Part shown: piece by piece, positions 20,991 to 29,687 of the stretch
How positions within the stretch are numbered: the stretch's first letter is position 1
How the letters are laid out: every line of letters starts with the position of its first letter
Assembly: GCF_035956715.1 (NCBI RefSeq)
Contig: NZ_CP108381.1
Span: forward strand, 1 to 64,000
Length of the DNA stretch: 64,000 nucleotides
Direction of reading: 5' to 3'
Origin: Nocardia sp. NBC_01329
GTDB taxonomy: Bacteria > Actinomycetota > Actinomycetes > Mycobacteriales > Mycobacteriaceae
Program-made: the position numbers and the translations under genes
The notes under the pieces: model-generated
What the model saw: the letters and a program-made list of their open reading frames with translations, nothing else
Databases searched by the model: none
What the model was told of the DNA's origin: nothing

Positions 20991-22130
20991 ATGGTTCGCC
21001 ACGCCCGGGTAATCGTGGGGATAGTGACGCTGATGGCGGCGCTCTGCTCCGGCCTGCCGTTGGCCGCCGCGCAGGCGCAGGCGGCCTGGTACCCGGGACA
21101 ATTGCTCGCGGCCGCGCCGCTGGACCGGGAATGGTCGGGCCTCGGCGATGTGCGGCGCATCGAATACGTCACCACAGGACCCGGTGGCGAACTCGTCCCC
21201 GCCGCCGCACTCGTACGCATCCCGGGCGGTCCGGCCCCGGAGGGCGGACGGCGCGTGGTCGCCTGGGATCACGGCACCTCCGGACTCGGTCAGGAATGCG
21301 GACTCACCGGCTCGAAACAGCTGGAGCGGCACACCGGCTCCACCGTGGAGCGCCTCAACGACGCCGGGTACGCGGTCGTCGCCCCCGACTACATCGGGCT
21401 GAGCCCCAACTCCCCTGGTCCGCACCCGTATCTACAGACCAGTACCGAGGCCACGGCCACCATCGACGCGGTGCGCGCGGCGCGCTCGGCATTCACCGGA
21501 CTCTCCCCGAGCTGGGCGGTGGCCGGTTGGTCGCAGGGTGGCCACGCCGCGCTCGGTACCGGCCGGTTCGCTCCGGAATACGCCCCCGAACTCGACTTCC
21601 GCGGCACCATCGCACTGGCCCCGGCCACCAATCTGGAGAACATCCTCCTGCGTTCGCGCCCGGACCAGCCCGAGATGCCCGGCTATGTGGGCCGGGCCGC
21701 GCCCATGGTGCTCGCGGGTATGACGGGCGCCCAGCTGGGACACGAGGTGGGTGACTTCCTGACCCCGCAGGGTCGCCAGTTCATCGGGGGGCTCAGCACG
21801 ACCTGTAACTCGCAGGCGCACACGATGCTGTCCACCGCGGAGATCGGGGCGATGCTGACGCGGCCGCTCAACGATCCGGAGTTCGCGGCGGTGATGCGCG
21901 ACTATATGAGCATCCCGGTCAGCGGCTACCAGGATCCGATCCTCATCGTGCACGGCAACTACGACACCGTCGTTCCGTTACCGCTCACCCTCGCGCTGGT
22001 GGGGCAGTTCCTTCTGAACGGCACCCAGCACGAGGTGCGGCTGCTCGACGCCGGACACGAAGATCTGGAGAGTCTGGGTGGGATGGACAGCGCTCTCACC
22101 TTCCTGGCGCGAGTGCTACCGGCCGGCTGA
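20991..22130 (+). CDS. Secreted lipase (LIP family alpha/beta hydrolase)
   Basis: 379 aa from the ATG at 20991, 5 bp after an AAGGAG site; the longer frame overlaps the previous gene. Residues 1-~30 form a Sec signal peptide (VRHAR, hydrophobic GIVTLMAALCSGLPLAAA, AQA). The mature part has the secretory-lipase blocks VVAWDHGTSGLGQECGL, VVAPDYIGLSPNSPGPHPY and the nucleophile elbow AGWSQGGHAA; the Asp is probably in ILIVHGNYDTVVP and the His in LLDAGHEDL. A cell-envelope or extracellular triacylglycerol or ester hydrolase is expected. Confidence 0.9.
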   Translation: MVRHARVIVGIVTLMAALCSGLPLAAAQAQAAWYPGQLLAAAPLDREWSGLGDVRRIEYVTTGPGGELVPAAALVRIPGGPAPEGGRRVVAWDHGTSGLGQECGLTGSKQLERHTGSTVERLNDAGYAVVAPDYIGLSPNSPGPHPYLQTSTEATATIDAVRAARSAFTGLSPSWAVAGWSQGGHAALGTGRFAPEYAPELDFRGTIALAPATNLENILLRSRPDQPEMPGYVGRAAPMVLAGMTGAQLGHEVGDFLTPQGRQFIGGLSTTCNSQAHTMLSTAEIGAMLTRPLNDPEFAAVMRDYMSIPVSGYQDPILIVHGNYDTVVPLPLTLALVGQFLLNGTQHEVRLLDAGHEDLESLGGMDSALTFLARVLPAG

Positions 22131-22136
22131 CCTCGT

Positions 22137-23756
22137 TCAGACGAACGCGCGCTCGATGATCGCTGTCGTGTCCACCCCGGAGGGCAGGGTCCCGAACGCG
22201 GCGCCCCGGTCCGCACCCAGGCGGGACGCGCAGAAAGCGTCCGCGACCGCGCGATGGCCGTGCCGTACCAACTGCGCTCCTTGCAGAACCAGCGCCATCA
22301 GCTCCACGATCCGCCGCGCCCGATACTCGATATCGCTGTGATCGGCCAGTTCCTTACCGACCCGGTCGATCGCGTGATCCAGGTGCGAGTTCTCGCCGCG
22401 CGCCCGCGACACCTCCGTGAAATAGGCCTCCACGGTCTCCGGGCGGGTGCCCATCGCGCGTAGGGCATCGAGCGCAGCGACATTGCCCGACCCCTCCCAG
22501 ATCGACATGAGCGGTGCCTCCCGATAGAGGCGCGGCATCCCGGACTCCTCCACGTACCCGTTCCCGCCGAAGCATTCCAGTGCTTCCGCCGCGTGCGTGG
22601 CCGCGCGTTTGCACACCCAGTACTTCGTGACCGCGAGCGCGATCCGGCGCAGCGCCGCCTCGCCGGGGTCTCCGGCGGCGCGGTCGGTGGCCCCGGCCAG
22701 CCGCAGCATGACCGTGGTGGCGGCTTCGGATTCGATCACCAGATCGGCCAGGACATTGCGCATCGCGGGCTGATCGACCAGCGCGGCCCCGAAGGCCTTG
22801 CGATGGCGGGCGTGATGGACCGCGCGGACGGCGGCCGCGCGCATTCCGACCGAGGATCCGATGACGCAGTCGAGGCGGGTCATATTGACCATCTCGATGA
22901 TGGTCTTCACCCCGGCGCCCTCCGCGCCGACGAGCCACCCGGTCGCGTTCTCGTATTCGACCTCCGACGAGGCATTCGACTTGTTGCCGAGCTTGTCCTT
23001 GAGCCGCTGCAGCCGGATCGGGTTGCGGGAGCCGTCGGGCAGTACCCGCGGCAGCAGGAAACACGACAATCCGCCCGGGGCCTGCGCGAGAGTCAGGAAC
23101 ATATCCGACATCGGCGCCGAGGTGAACCATTTGTGCCCGACGATCCGATACGTACCGTCCGGTTGCGGGGCCGCGGTGGTGGTGTTGGCCCGCACATCCG
23201 AACCACCCTGCTTCTCCGTCATCGACATACCGGCGATGAGCCCGGCCTTGGTGGACGGTTCGCGCAGCCCGAAATCGTAGACGCGCGAGGTGAGCAGCGG
23301 TTCGTACCGCGCCGCCAGGTCCGGGTTGTGTCGCAGCGCCGGAATCACGGCGTAGGTCATCGAGATGGGGCACATATGTCCGGCGTCGGCGCCGCCCCAC
23401 ACGTAGAACTTCGCGGCTCGGGCCACATGCGCGCCGGTCCGGTCGTCGGCCCAGGGCGCACCGTGCAGTCCGTGCTCGACCGCGACCGTCATCAGGTCGT
23501 GCCAGTGTGGATGGAACTCCACTTCGTCGACGCGATTGCCGTAGCGATCATGGGTGTGCAGGACGGGTGGGTGTTCCTCGGCGAGCCGGCCCCACTCCTG
23601 AACCCGCTCGCTGCCGGTGAGCGCGCCGAGCTCGCGCACCTCCGCCTCCGCCCACCCGGCACCCTCCCGACGCAGTCCGGCCAGCAACGCCGGGTCCCGG
23701 GACGCGTCGAACGGCGTGATCGGCGGAACCTGGTTGAAGACCTCATGCGTGAGCAT
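22137..23756 (-). CDS. AidB-like acyl-CoA dehydrogenase family flavoprotein
   Basis: 539 aa. Longer than typical acyl-CoA dehydrogenases, matching the AidB/isovaleryl-CoA-like branch. MSMTEKQGGSDVRANTT and GYRIVGHKWFTSAP-type blocks bind FAD; LDCVIGSSVGMRAA and ALECFGGNGYVEESGMPRLYREA match the C-terminal FAD/substrate segment, with the Glu of YVEESG at the AidB position. IWEGSGNV is the family tail motif. E. coli AidB is linked to alkylation stress and binds DNA; this homologue may instead act on an unknown acyl-CoA. It converges on the secreted lipase gene with only 6 bp between the two stops. Confidence 0.9.
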   Translation of the reverse strand: MLTHEVFNQVPPITPFDASRDPALLAGLRREGAGWAEAEVRELGALTGSERVQEWGRLAEEHPPVLHTHDRYGNRVDEVEFHPHWHDLMTVAVEHGLHGAPWADDRTGAHVARAAKFYVWGGADAGHMCPISMTYAVIPALRHNPDLAARYEPLLTSRVYDFGLREPSTKAGLIAGMSMTEKQGGSDVRANTTTAAPQPDGTYRIVGHKWFTSAPMSDMFLTLAQAPGGLSCFLLPRVLPDGSRNPIRLQRLKDKLGNKSNASSEVEYENATGWLVGAEGAGVKTIIEMVNMTRLDCVIGSSVGMRAAAVRAVHHARHRKAFGAALVDQPAMRNVLADLVIESEAATTVMLRLAGATDRAAGDPGEAALRRIALAVTKYWVCKRAATHAAEALECFGGNGYVEESGMPRLYREAPLMSIWEGSGNVAALDALRAMGTRPETVEAYFTEVSRARGENSHLDHAIDRVGKELADHSDIEYRARRIVELMALVLQGAQLVRHGHRAVADAFCASRLGADRGAAFGTLPSGVDTTAIIERAFV

Positions 23757-24032
23757 CCATCGATTATGCGTCCCACATCACACCGCGTGGCGCGGGGGAT
23801 CGGAACCGGTCGGTATCGACGGTCGCCGGGTGGTGGGCGATCCGCACTTCGATCGCGATTCCGGCCCCGTGGTCGCCGCGGCCGATAGTGCGACGAATCG
23901 CCCGGCGCGCACCATGAGGGCGGCTGCTGCGGGAGGGCTCCTCCGCTGCTGGGCGCTATCGCCCGAGCGTCCGGCGGCGGCCGCGGCAGATCCGTCCGCC
24001 GAAGCGCGAGAAACAACGGCTAGCCTGTGCGA

Positions 24033-25439
24033 ATGCGCCGATTGAGCGTTGTCGACGAGATCTTCCTGCGGACCCATCGGGGGCTCGGTACCCCGATCGC
24101 GCTCCAGGGCTTGTGGCGTACCGAGGATCCGGTGGAACCGGTGGAACTCGCTCGGTTGCACGCAGCATTGCGTACCGGTCCGCTGGGCCGCCGCGTGGTG
24201 CGCCCCCGGATTCCGGGGGCGCGGTCCCGGTGGCAGTCCAGCGATCGCGCGCATCGGCTGGATCTGCACGGCGCGGCAGTCGCACCCGAGGAGATCCCGG
24301 GCTGGGCCGACACACGCGGTGCACTACTCGATCCGGAACACGGCCCGGGCTGGCGGCTGTCGGCGGCGCCGCTCACGACCGGGGGCACGATCGTCGCTCT
24401 CACCTGCTCCCACGTTCTCGCCGATGCGCGAGGACTGATCATCGCCGTCGAACGAGCGCTCCAGGAGCTGGATTCCGGTGCGGACGCCGATACCCCGGCG
24501 CGGCCCGGGAACGGAACGACCCCGGAACCTGCCGGCGCACAGGATTCGGATTGGGCCGACGCCGCGCGTATCTGGGCCACGGTCGCGTTCGGTGGGATGC
24601 GTGCCGCGGCGGCGCGGATCCCGCGCGGGCTGCGGATACCGCGTGGGGAGTGGAACCCGGATCCCGGGAAAGCCGCTGTCGCGCGGGGGCCGGCCGTGGG
24701 CGGTACCGCAGATGCCGCCCACGCGGCCGACGCTCCCGCACCGGACCGTCCGGAAGCGTCACCGGATCCTCACTCCGCGTCCGGGCACGGCGAAATGTCC
24801 GAGCCCGCGCTGATACTGCGTTGCCCGGCCGAGGAATGGGAGCGGATCGCCACCGCATACCGTGGTACGGCGAACAGTCTGTTCATCTGGACGGTAGCGA
24901 ACATGTTGTGGGCCGCCGGTTTCCCAGCCACCGAGATCACGGCGAGTCTGCCGGTGGATACCCGGGACGAACTCCGGATCGACAACGATCTCGCCATGAC
25001 CGAGATCGCGGTGACCCCGCAGGACGGTCCGGCCGATATCCGTGCGAAGAGCCGGGCCGCCTATGAGCGGCGGATATCCGCCCCGGGCGGCCTGCCCGAG
25101 GAATTCCTGTACCTGGTGCCGGACAGGGTGGCCCATCTGCTGTCCCGGGGCGCCGGGGAACGCGACATCCTCTGCTCGAATATCGGCCCTGTCCCGCCCG
25201 CCCTGTCGGCCCTCGGTTCGAGTGAGTGCACCGGGTTAGCGACCAGGGCCCTGCACCCAGGCCTCCGCTACGGCGACCGGCCACGGACCCGGCTGTCCGG
25301 CTATCTGTGCCGGTTCCGCGATGACTACATCCTGACGTTCGCGAGCCTCTATCCGGAACGCATAGCGGATGCCGCCGCCCTGCACCGGCTCGCCACCGCG
25401 ACCGCCGAGCGAGTGGATCTGCCCATCCGCCCCTGGTGA
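24033..25439 (+). CDS. Condensation-domain-like / WES-DGAT-like acyltransferase
   Basis: 468 aa from the ATG at 24033 (MRRLSVVDEIFLRTHRG); a GTG two codons earlier is possible. The architecture is that of CoA-dependent acyltransferases: N-terminal half with VALTCSHVLADARGL in place of HHxxxDG, then a Pro/Ala-rich linker (~200-255), then a second half with GTANSLFIWTVANMLW, ASLPVDTRDEL (DTRxE-like) and DILCSNIGPVPPAL (SNxGPVP-like). In the active-site motif the first His is Ser and the Gly is Ala/Arg, but the catalytic His and Asp remain as HVLAD. It could esterify a lipid or polyketide. It stands alone and divergent from the acyl-CoA dehydrogenase. Confidence 0.78.
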   Translation: MRRLSVVDEIFLRTHRGLGTPIALQGLWRTEDPVEPVELARLHAALRTGPLGRRVVRPRIPGARSRWQSSDRAHRLDLHGAAVAPEEIPGWADTRGALLDPEHGPGWRLSAAPLTTGGTIVALTCSHVLADARGLIIAVERALQELDSGADADTPARPGNGTTPEPAGAQDSDWADAARIWATVAFGGMRAAAARIPRGLRIPRGEWNPDPGKAAVARGPAVGGTADAAHAADAPAPDRPEASPDPHSASGHGEMSEPALILRCPAEEWERIATAYRGTANSLFIWTVANMLWAAGFPATEITASLPVDTRDELRIDNDLAMTEIAVTPQDGPADIRAKSRAAYERRISAPGGLPEEFLYLVPDRVAHLLSRGAGERDILCSNIGPVPPALSALGSSECTGLATRALHPGLRYGDRPRTRLSGYLCRFRDDYILTFASLYPERIADAAALHRLATATAERVDLPIRPW

Positions 25440-25443
25440 CAAC

Positions 25444-27081
25444 TCAGCGGTTGGCGCGATACCAGCGGATCAGCGCATCGGTGGACGAATCATCCTGTGG
25501 TGCGGGTTCTTCGGGGTCGGTCAGCAGCGGCGCGAGCGCCAGGGCCTGCTGTTTGCCGAGTTCCACACCCCACTGGTCGAAACTGTCGATACCCCAGATC
25601 ACCCCGGCCACGAATACCTGGTGCTCGTAGAGCGCGATCAGCTGTCCCAGTACCGAGGGAGTGAGCCGGGGAGCGAGAATCGTTGTGCTGGGCCGATTTC
25701 CGGGCATCACCTTGTGCGGTACCAGCTCCGGCGGCGTGCCCTCCGCGGCGATCTCGTCGGCCGTTTTCCCGAACGCCAGGACCTTGGTCTGCGCGAACAG
25801 GTTACTCATCAGGATGTCGTGCATGCTGCCCGTCCCGTCGCGGGTGGGCAGATCGTCGGTGGGGCGGGCGAATCCGATGAAATCGGCGGGGATCAGCCGG
25901 GTGCCCTGGTGCAGCAACTGGTAGAAGGCGTGCTGGCCGTTGGTGCCGGGCTCGCCCCAGAAGATCTCGCCGGTGGAGGTGGTGACCGGGGAACCGTCCG
26001 CGCGCACCGACTTTCCGTTCGACTCCATGGTGAGCTGCTGGAGGTAGGCCGGGAACCGCGCGAGATCGTTCGAATACGGCAGTACCGCGCGCGATTGCGC
26101 ACCGAAGAAATTCGCGTACCACACACCGAGCAGGGCCAGTAGGGCCGGCGCGTTCTCGGCCAGCGGCGCAGTGGCGAAATGGCGGTCCATATCGTGCATA
26201 CCGGCCAGGAACTCGGCGAATCGGTCGGGGCCGATCGTCACCATCACCGACAGGCCGATGGCCGAATCGACCGAATAACGGCCACCGACCCAATCCCAGA
26301 AGCCGAACATATTAGCGGTGTCGATACCGAATTCGGCCACCCGCCCGGCATTCGTGGACACCGCGACGAAATGTTTCGCGACAGCGTCCCGACCGAGGGC
26401 GTCGATCAGCCAGCGGCGGGCCGCGGTCGCGTTGGTGAGTGTCTCGAGGGTGGAGAAGGTCTTGGAGGCGACGATGAACAGGGTGGTCGCCGGATCCAGA
26501 TCCGCCAGTGTCGCCACCAGATCGGCGGGATCCACATTGGAGACGAACCGCGCGCCGATACCGGCGTCCGCGTAATGGCGCAGCGCCTGGTGCACCATCA
26601 CGGGCCCGAGATCCGAACCGCCGATACCGATATTCACCACTGTGCGGATCCGCTGCCCGGTCGCGCCGCGCCAGGCACCCGAGCGCACCGCGTCGGCGAA
26701 GGCACCCATTCGGTCGAGTACCTCGTGGACCGCGGCGACCGCGTCCTCGCCGTCGATGGTGAGCGAACTACCCTTCGGCAGCCGTAAGGCGGTATGCCCC
26801 ACCGCCCGATCCTCGGAGGTGTTGATGTGTTCCCCTCGCAGCATCCGGTCGCGCTGCGTGTCCACACCCGCTTCCCGGGCCAGTTCCACCAGCAGTCGCA
26901 GGGTTTCCCGGGTGACGCGATGCTTGCTGTAGTCGATCCGCAGCTCACCCGCGGTCAGCGTCAGATCGCGGCCGCGTGGCGGGTCTTCGGCGAAGAGATC
27001 CCTCATTTGTAGGGCAGCGATCGCATCGTGATGATCGCGCAATTTCTGCCATGCCGCCGATGCGGTTATGTCGACGCTCAC
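25444..27081 (-). CDS. pgi: Glucose-6-phosphate isomerase
   Basis: 545 aa from the GTG at 27081 ([11 protein letters not shown]); the frame is open further upstream but lacks a start matching the family length (E. coli 549). [14 protein letters not shown] and [17 protein letters not shown] are the PGI signatures; [16 protein letters not shown] and the [18 protein letters not shown] block carrying the catalytic His complete it. It interconverts glucose-6-phosphate and fructose-6-phosphate in glycolysis. It ends 4 bp from the stop of the convergent acyltransferase gene. Upstream lies a palindromic repeat element. Confidence 0.97.
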   Translation of the reverse strand: MSVDITASAAWQKLRDHHDAIAALQMRDLFAEDPPRGRDLTLTAGELRIDYSKHRVTRETLRLLVELAREAGVDTQRDRMLRGEHINTSEDRAVGHTALRLPKGSSLTIDGEDAVAAVHEVLDRMGAFADAVRSGAWRGATGQRIRTVVNIGIGGSDLGPVMVHQALRHYADAGIGARFVSNVDPADLVATLADLDPATTLFIVASKTFSTLETLTNATAARRWLIDALGRDAVAKHFVAVSTNAGRVAEFGIDTANMFGFWDWVGGRYSVDSAIGLSVMVTIGPDRFAEFLAGMHDMDRHFATAPLAENAPALLALLGVWYANFFGAQSRAVLPYSNDLARFPAYLQQLTMESNGKSVRADGSPVTTSTGEIFWGEPGTNGQHAFYQLLHQGTRLIPADFIGFARPTDDLPTRDGTGSMHDILMSNLFAQTKVLAFGKTADEIAAEGTPPELVPHKVMPGNRPSTTILAPRLTPSVLGQLIALYEHQVFVAGVIWGIDSFDQWGVELGKQQALALAPLLTDPEEPAPQDDSSTDALIRWYRANR

Positions 27082-27485
27082 ACTGGCCGAGCGTACAACC
27101 CACCGGGCCGGGACGCAGGCGGGGTCGGGCCGCGCGGCGGGTTCCGGGCGGTCGTGCGGCAGGGGACGCGGGCAGTTGCCAGTCGGTAGCCTGCGACCCG
27201 AGCGAGCACGAGCCGGAGCAGACCGCCAGGGGTTATGGGCAGTGTCGGTGGGCGCGGGCCTCGCGCGGTTCGACAGCCGCAACGGCCGCAACTCCGAACG
27301 GTCCCCATCCCTGGTCGGGGCCCGCCCCGGTTCTGGAGCGACGAAGCGCAGGAGTGAAGCGACTGAGCGCAGGAGTGAAGAACCGGGGTTAATAGGGCCC
27401 CGACCAGCCCCGCCGCAGGCGGGGCAAATAAACACTGTCCTCGTGAGCTGGAGATTTCGGACCATCTCCGGCTTAGGCTGGCCCT
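27082..27485. other. Intergenic region between divergent pgi and SSADH genes
   Basis: 404 bp. The distal part (27314-27435) is a full copy of the palindromic repeat family R1, described separately. The remainder (27082-27313) is GC-rich and should carry the pgi promoter, but I see no clear -10/-35 pair. The SSADH ATG at 27486 has no strong Shine-Dalgarno sequence; the nearest candidate is GGAG about 35 bases upstream. Confidence 0.6.
27314..27435. repeat. R1 palindromic repeat element, full copy
   Basis: Nested inverted repeats: outer arms gtcggggccc / gggccccgac and inner arms ccccggttct / agaaccgggg enclose about 50 bp of AGCG/GGAGTGAAG-rich sequence. A short GC hairpin (gccccgccgcaggcggggc) and aaataaacac follow. 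The same unit occurs at 36666-36900 (two copies, opposite orientation) and 55672-55792. No coding capacity and no terminal duplication could be identified. Confidence 0.9.
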
Positions 27486-28940
27486 ATGGCTTCAGAAACC
27501 GAAGTACTCGCCTCCGTGCCGAAGCAGTTGTGGATCGGGGGGCCCGTTGACGCCACCGGTGGAGGCACTTTCGCAGTGCACAACCCGGCGAACGGTGAGG
27601 TTCTCGCCGAGGTGGCGGACGGATCACCGGAGGACGCGGTACGGGCTCTGGATGCTGCGGCAGCGGCCCAGGGAGAGTGGGCGGCGACCGCGGCTCGCGA
27701 GCGCGGTGAGATCTTACGCGCGGTTTTCGAGCGCATCACAGCGCGTGCCGAGGAATTCGCGCTGCTGATGACCTTGGAGATGGGTAAGGCGCTCCCGGAG
27801 AGCCGTAACGAGGTGCGCTACGGCGCGGAGTTCTTCCGCTGGTTCAGTGAGGAGGCGGCGCGAATCCACGGCCGCTATCTGCACGCGCCGTCGGGTTCCG
27901 GGCGGATCCTGGTGCACAAACAGCCGGTCGGCCCTTGTTTGGCGATCACTCCGTGGAACTTTCCGCTCGCTATGGGCACTCGCAAGATCGGTCCCGCGCT
28001 GGCGGCGGGCTGCACCATGATCGTCAAACCCGCTTCGGCCACTCCGCTGACCATGCTGCTGCTGGCGAAGTTGTGTTCCGAGGCCGGCCTGCCCGACGGT
28101 GTGTTGTCGGTGATCACCTCCCGCCGGTCCGGAGCGGTCACTCAGCCGCTGCTCGACGACCCTCGGCTGCGCAAACTCACCTTCACCGGATCCACCGAGG
28201 TCGGTCGCACCCTGGTGGAGAAATCCGCGTCCGGTCTCCTGCGTACCTCGATGGAACTCGGCGGCAACGCGCCGTTCGTGGTGTTCGACGACGCCGATAT
28301 CGATGCCGCCGTCGAGGGCGCCATGCTGGCGAAGCTGCGCAACGGCGGCGAGGCGTGCACGGCGGCCAACCGCTTCCACGTGCAGCGTGGGGTGGTCGAG
28401 GAGTTCACCGAGAAATTCGTTGCGGCGATCGACTCGCAGGTCAAGTTGGGTCCGGGGACCGATCCGGACACCACACTCGGCCCGCTGGTCGACGAGCAGC
28501 AGCGCAATACCGTGTCCGAGCTGGTCGAGGACGCGGTGGCCGCGGGCGCGTCGGTCCGCGTCGGCGGAAAGGCGCCGGATGGTCCGGGCTGGTTCTATCC
28601 GGCGACCGTGCTGACCGATATCCCCGCGCAGGCGCGGATTCTTCGCGAGGAGGTGTTCGGGCCGGTGGCACCGATCGTCGCTTTCGATACCGAGGAAGAG
28701 GGTCTGGCCGCCGCCAACGACACCGAGTTCGGGCTGGTGAGCTATATCTACACGCGGGATCTGGACCGGGCGCTGCGGGTGGCCGAAGGGCTGGAGAGCG
28801 GCATGGTCGGGGTGAACCGCGGGGTGATCTCGGATCCGGCGGCCCCGTTCGGCGGGGTGAAGGCTTCCGGTTTCGGCCGGGAGGGCGGTACCGAGGGCAT
28901 CGAGGAATATCTGTCGACCAAGTACATCGCTATGACGTGA
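27486..28940 (+). CDS. gabD: NAD(P)-dependent succinate-semialdehyde dehydrogenase
   Basis: 484 aa, an ALDH-superfamily enzyme. ITPWNFPLAMGTRKIGPALAA and KLTFTGSTEVGR build the Rossmann cofactor site; MELGGNAPFVVFDDADID carries the general-base Glu (~255) and GGEACTAANRFHV the catalytic Cys (~290). This GEACTAANR context is typical of SSADHs rather than betaine or retinal dehydrogenases. It oxidises succinate semialdehyde to succinate, feeding the TCA cycle, fitting the nearby sucCD. Substrate assignment is from family resemblance only. Confidence 0.9.
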   Translation: MASETEVLASVPKQLWIGGPVDATGGGTFAVHNPANGEVLAEVADGSPEDAVRALDAAAAAQGEWAATAARERGEILRAVFERITARAEEFALLMTLEMGKALPESRNEVRYGAEFFRWFSEEAARIHGRYLHAPSGSGRILVHKQPVGPCLAITPWNFPLAMGTRKIGPALAAGCTMIVKPASATPLTMLLLAKLCSEAGLPDGVLSVITSRRSGAVTQPLLDDPRLRKLTFTGSTEVGRTLVEKSASGLLRTSMELGGNAPFVVFDDADIDAAVEGAMLAKLRNGGEACTAANRFHVQRGVVEEFTEKFVAAIDSQVKLGPGTDPDTTLGPLVDEQQRNTVSELVEDAVAAGASVRVGGKAPDGPGWFYPATVLTDIPAQARILREEVFGPVAPIVAFDTEEEGLAAANDTEFGLVSYIYTRDLDRALRVAEGLESGMVGVNRGVISDPAAPFGGVKASGFGREGGTEGIEEYLSTKYIAMT

Positions 28941-28949
28941 ACAACAGTA

Positions 28950-28986
28950 CGAACCGCCCTGGGGCGCGGTCACCCGGGGCGGTTCG
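28950..28986. terminator. Bidirectional hairpin terminator
   Basis: Inverted repeat cgaaccgccc (28950-28959) / gggcggttcg (28977-28986) with a 17-nt loop, between the convergent SSADH and chorismate mutase genes. There is no T-run on either side, as is common in actinobacteria. Confidence 0.6.
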
Positions 28987-29030
28987 TGAGGTTGCGGCGC
29001 CTCTGCGGGCCGCCGCGTCGGTATATGGGC

Positions 29031-29342
29031 CTAGCGACCGAGCCGTCCGCGACCGAGTCGCAGCAGCAGCATCGCCAGGGTGTGGCCTTCCTGACCCAGT
29101 TCGCTGAATCTTTCCAGCACTTTCATTTCCCGGCTGTGCACCAGGCGGGTGCCCCCGGAGGCCATCCGGGTGCGTCCGATGACCCGCGAGATCTCCGTTC
29201 GGCGCTTGATCGCCGTGAGGATTTCCGCGTCTAGCCGGTCGATCTCCTTGCGGAGCTTCTCGATCTCGGCTTCGGTCCGAGGGAGCTCCGTGTCCGTGTC
29301 GGTTGTCGAACCCGACCCGGTCGCCGTAGCGGGTGTGCTCAT
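29031..29342 (-). CDS. Chorismate mutase (AroQ-delta-like, intracellular)
   Basis: 103 aa from the ATG at 29342, preceded by GAGGAG. The helical AroQ core reads EIEKLRKEIDRLDAEILTAIKRRTEISRVIGRTRMASGGTRLVHSREM with the active-site Arg/Lys (R of IDRLD region, KRR, RTRMASGGTR) and ends RLGRGRLGR. The short form with the SGGTR insertion and C-terminal LGRGRLGR corresponds to M. tuberculosis Rv0948c, which is activated by partner DAHP synthase through that C-terminus. It converts chorismate to prephenate for Phe/Tyr synthesis. Position between pgi and uvrD1 is syntenic with mycobacteria. Confidence 0.93.
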   Translation of the reverse strand: MSTPATATGSGSTTDTDTELPRTEAEIEKLRKEIDRLDAEILTAIKRRTEISRVIGRTRMASGGTRLVHSREMKVLERFSELGQEGHTLAMLLLRLGRGRLGR

Positions 29343-29687
29343 TTCTCATCTCCTCGTGTCAGAACCTGGATCGGCGCCGAGGCGCTTCGCGTTACCGGTC
29401 CAGAGCTCTTCCACCGTGAAAAAGACCCGGCGGGTCTGGTAGTGCCGTTCCCCCTTACCTGCCTCGTCGGGGCCTCAGGTGCCCGGTCCGCGACCCCGCT
29501 GTCCACACAACCGGCGTTGTTCACACAGCCGGTGCGGATGTTTCGCTGAAGGGCAAACCATATTGCCAGTTTGCCACGGTAATCGAGGTATGCAAAACGC
29601 TCACTGCTGGGGATATCGGGCCTGCGCGGGACCGAATTCGGCCGAGTGTTCGATCGTGTCGGGTTCCGGCGGTAGCGTGAACAGACG
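29343..29687. other. Intergenic region, divergent promoters of chorismate mutase and uvrD1
   Basis: 345 bp. I see a GAGGAG ribosome-binding site for the chorismate mutase gene next to 29343 and an AT-richer stretch at 29560-29600 that probably holds the uvrD1 promoter. No convincing LexA box (TCGAAC-N4-GTTCGA) was found; only a single GTTCGA half-site occurs near 29648. Confidence 0.45.

Noticed and set aside
27082..27465. Extended pgi start at 27465
   Set aside because: It would run through the R1 repeat and add ~128 residues not found in PGIs.
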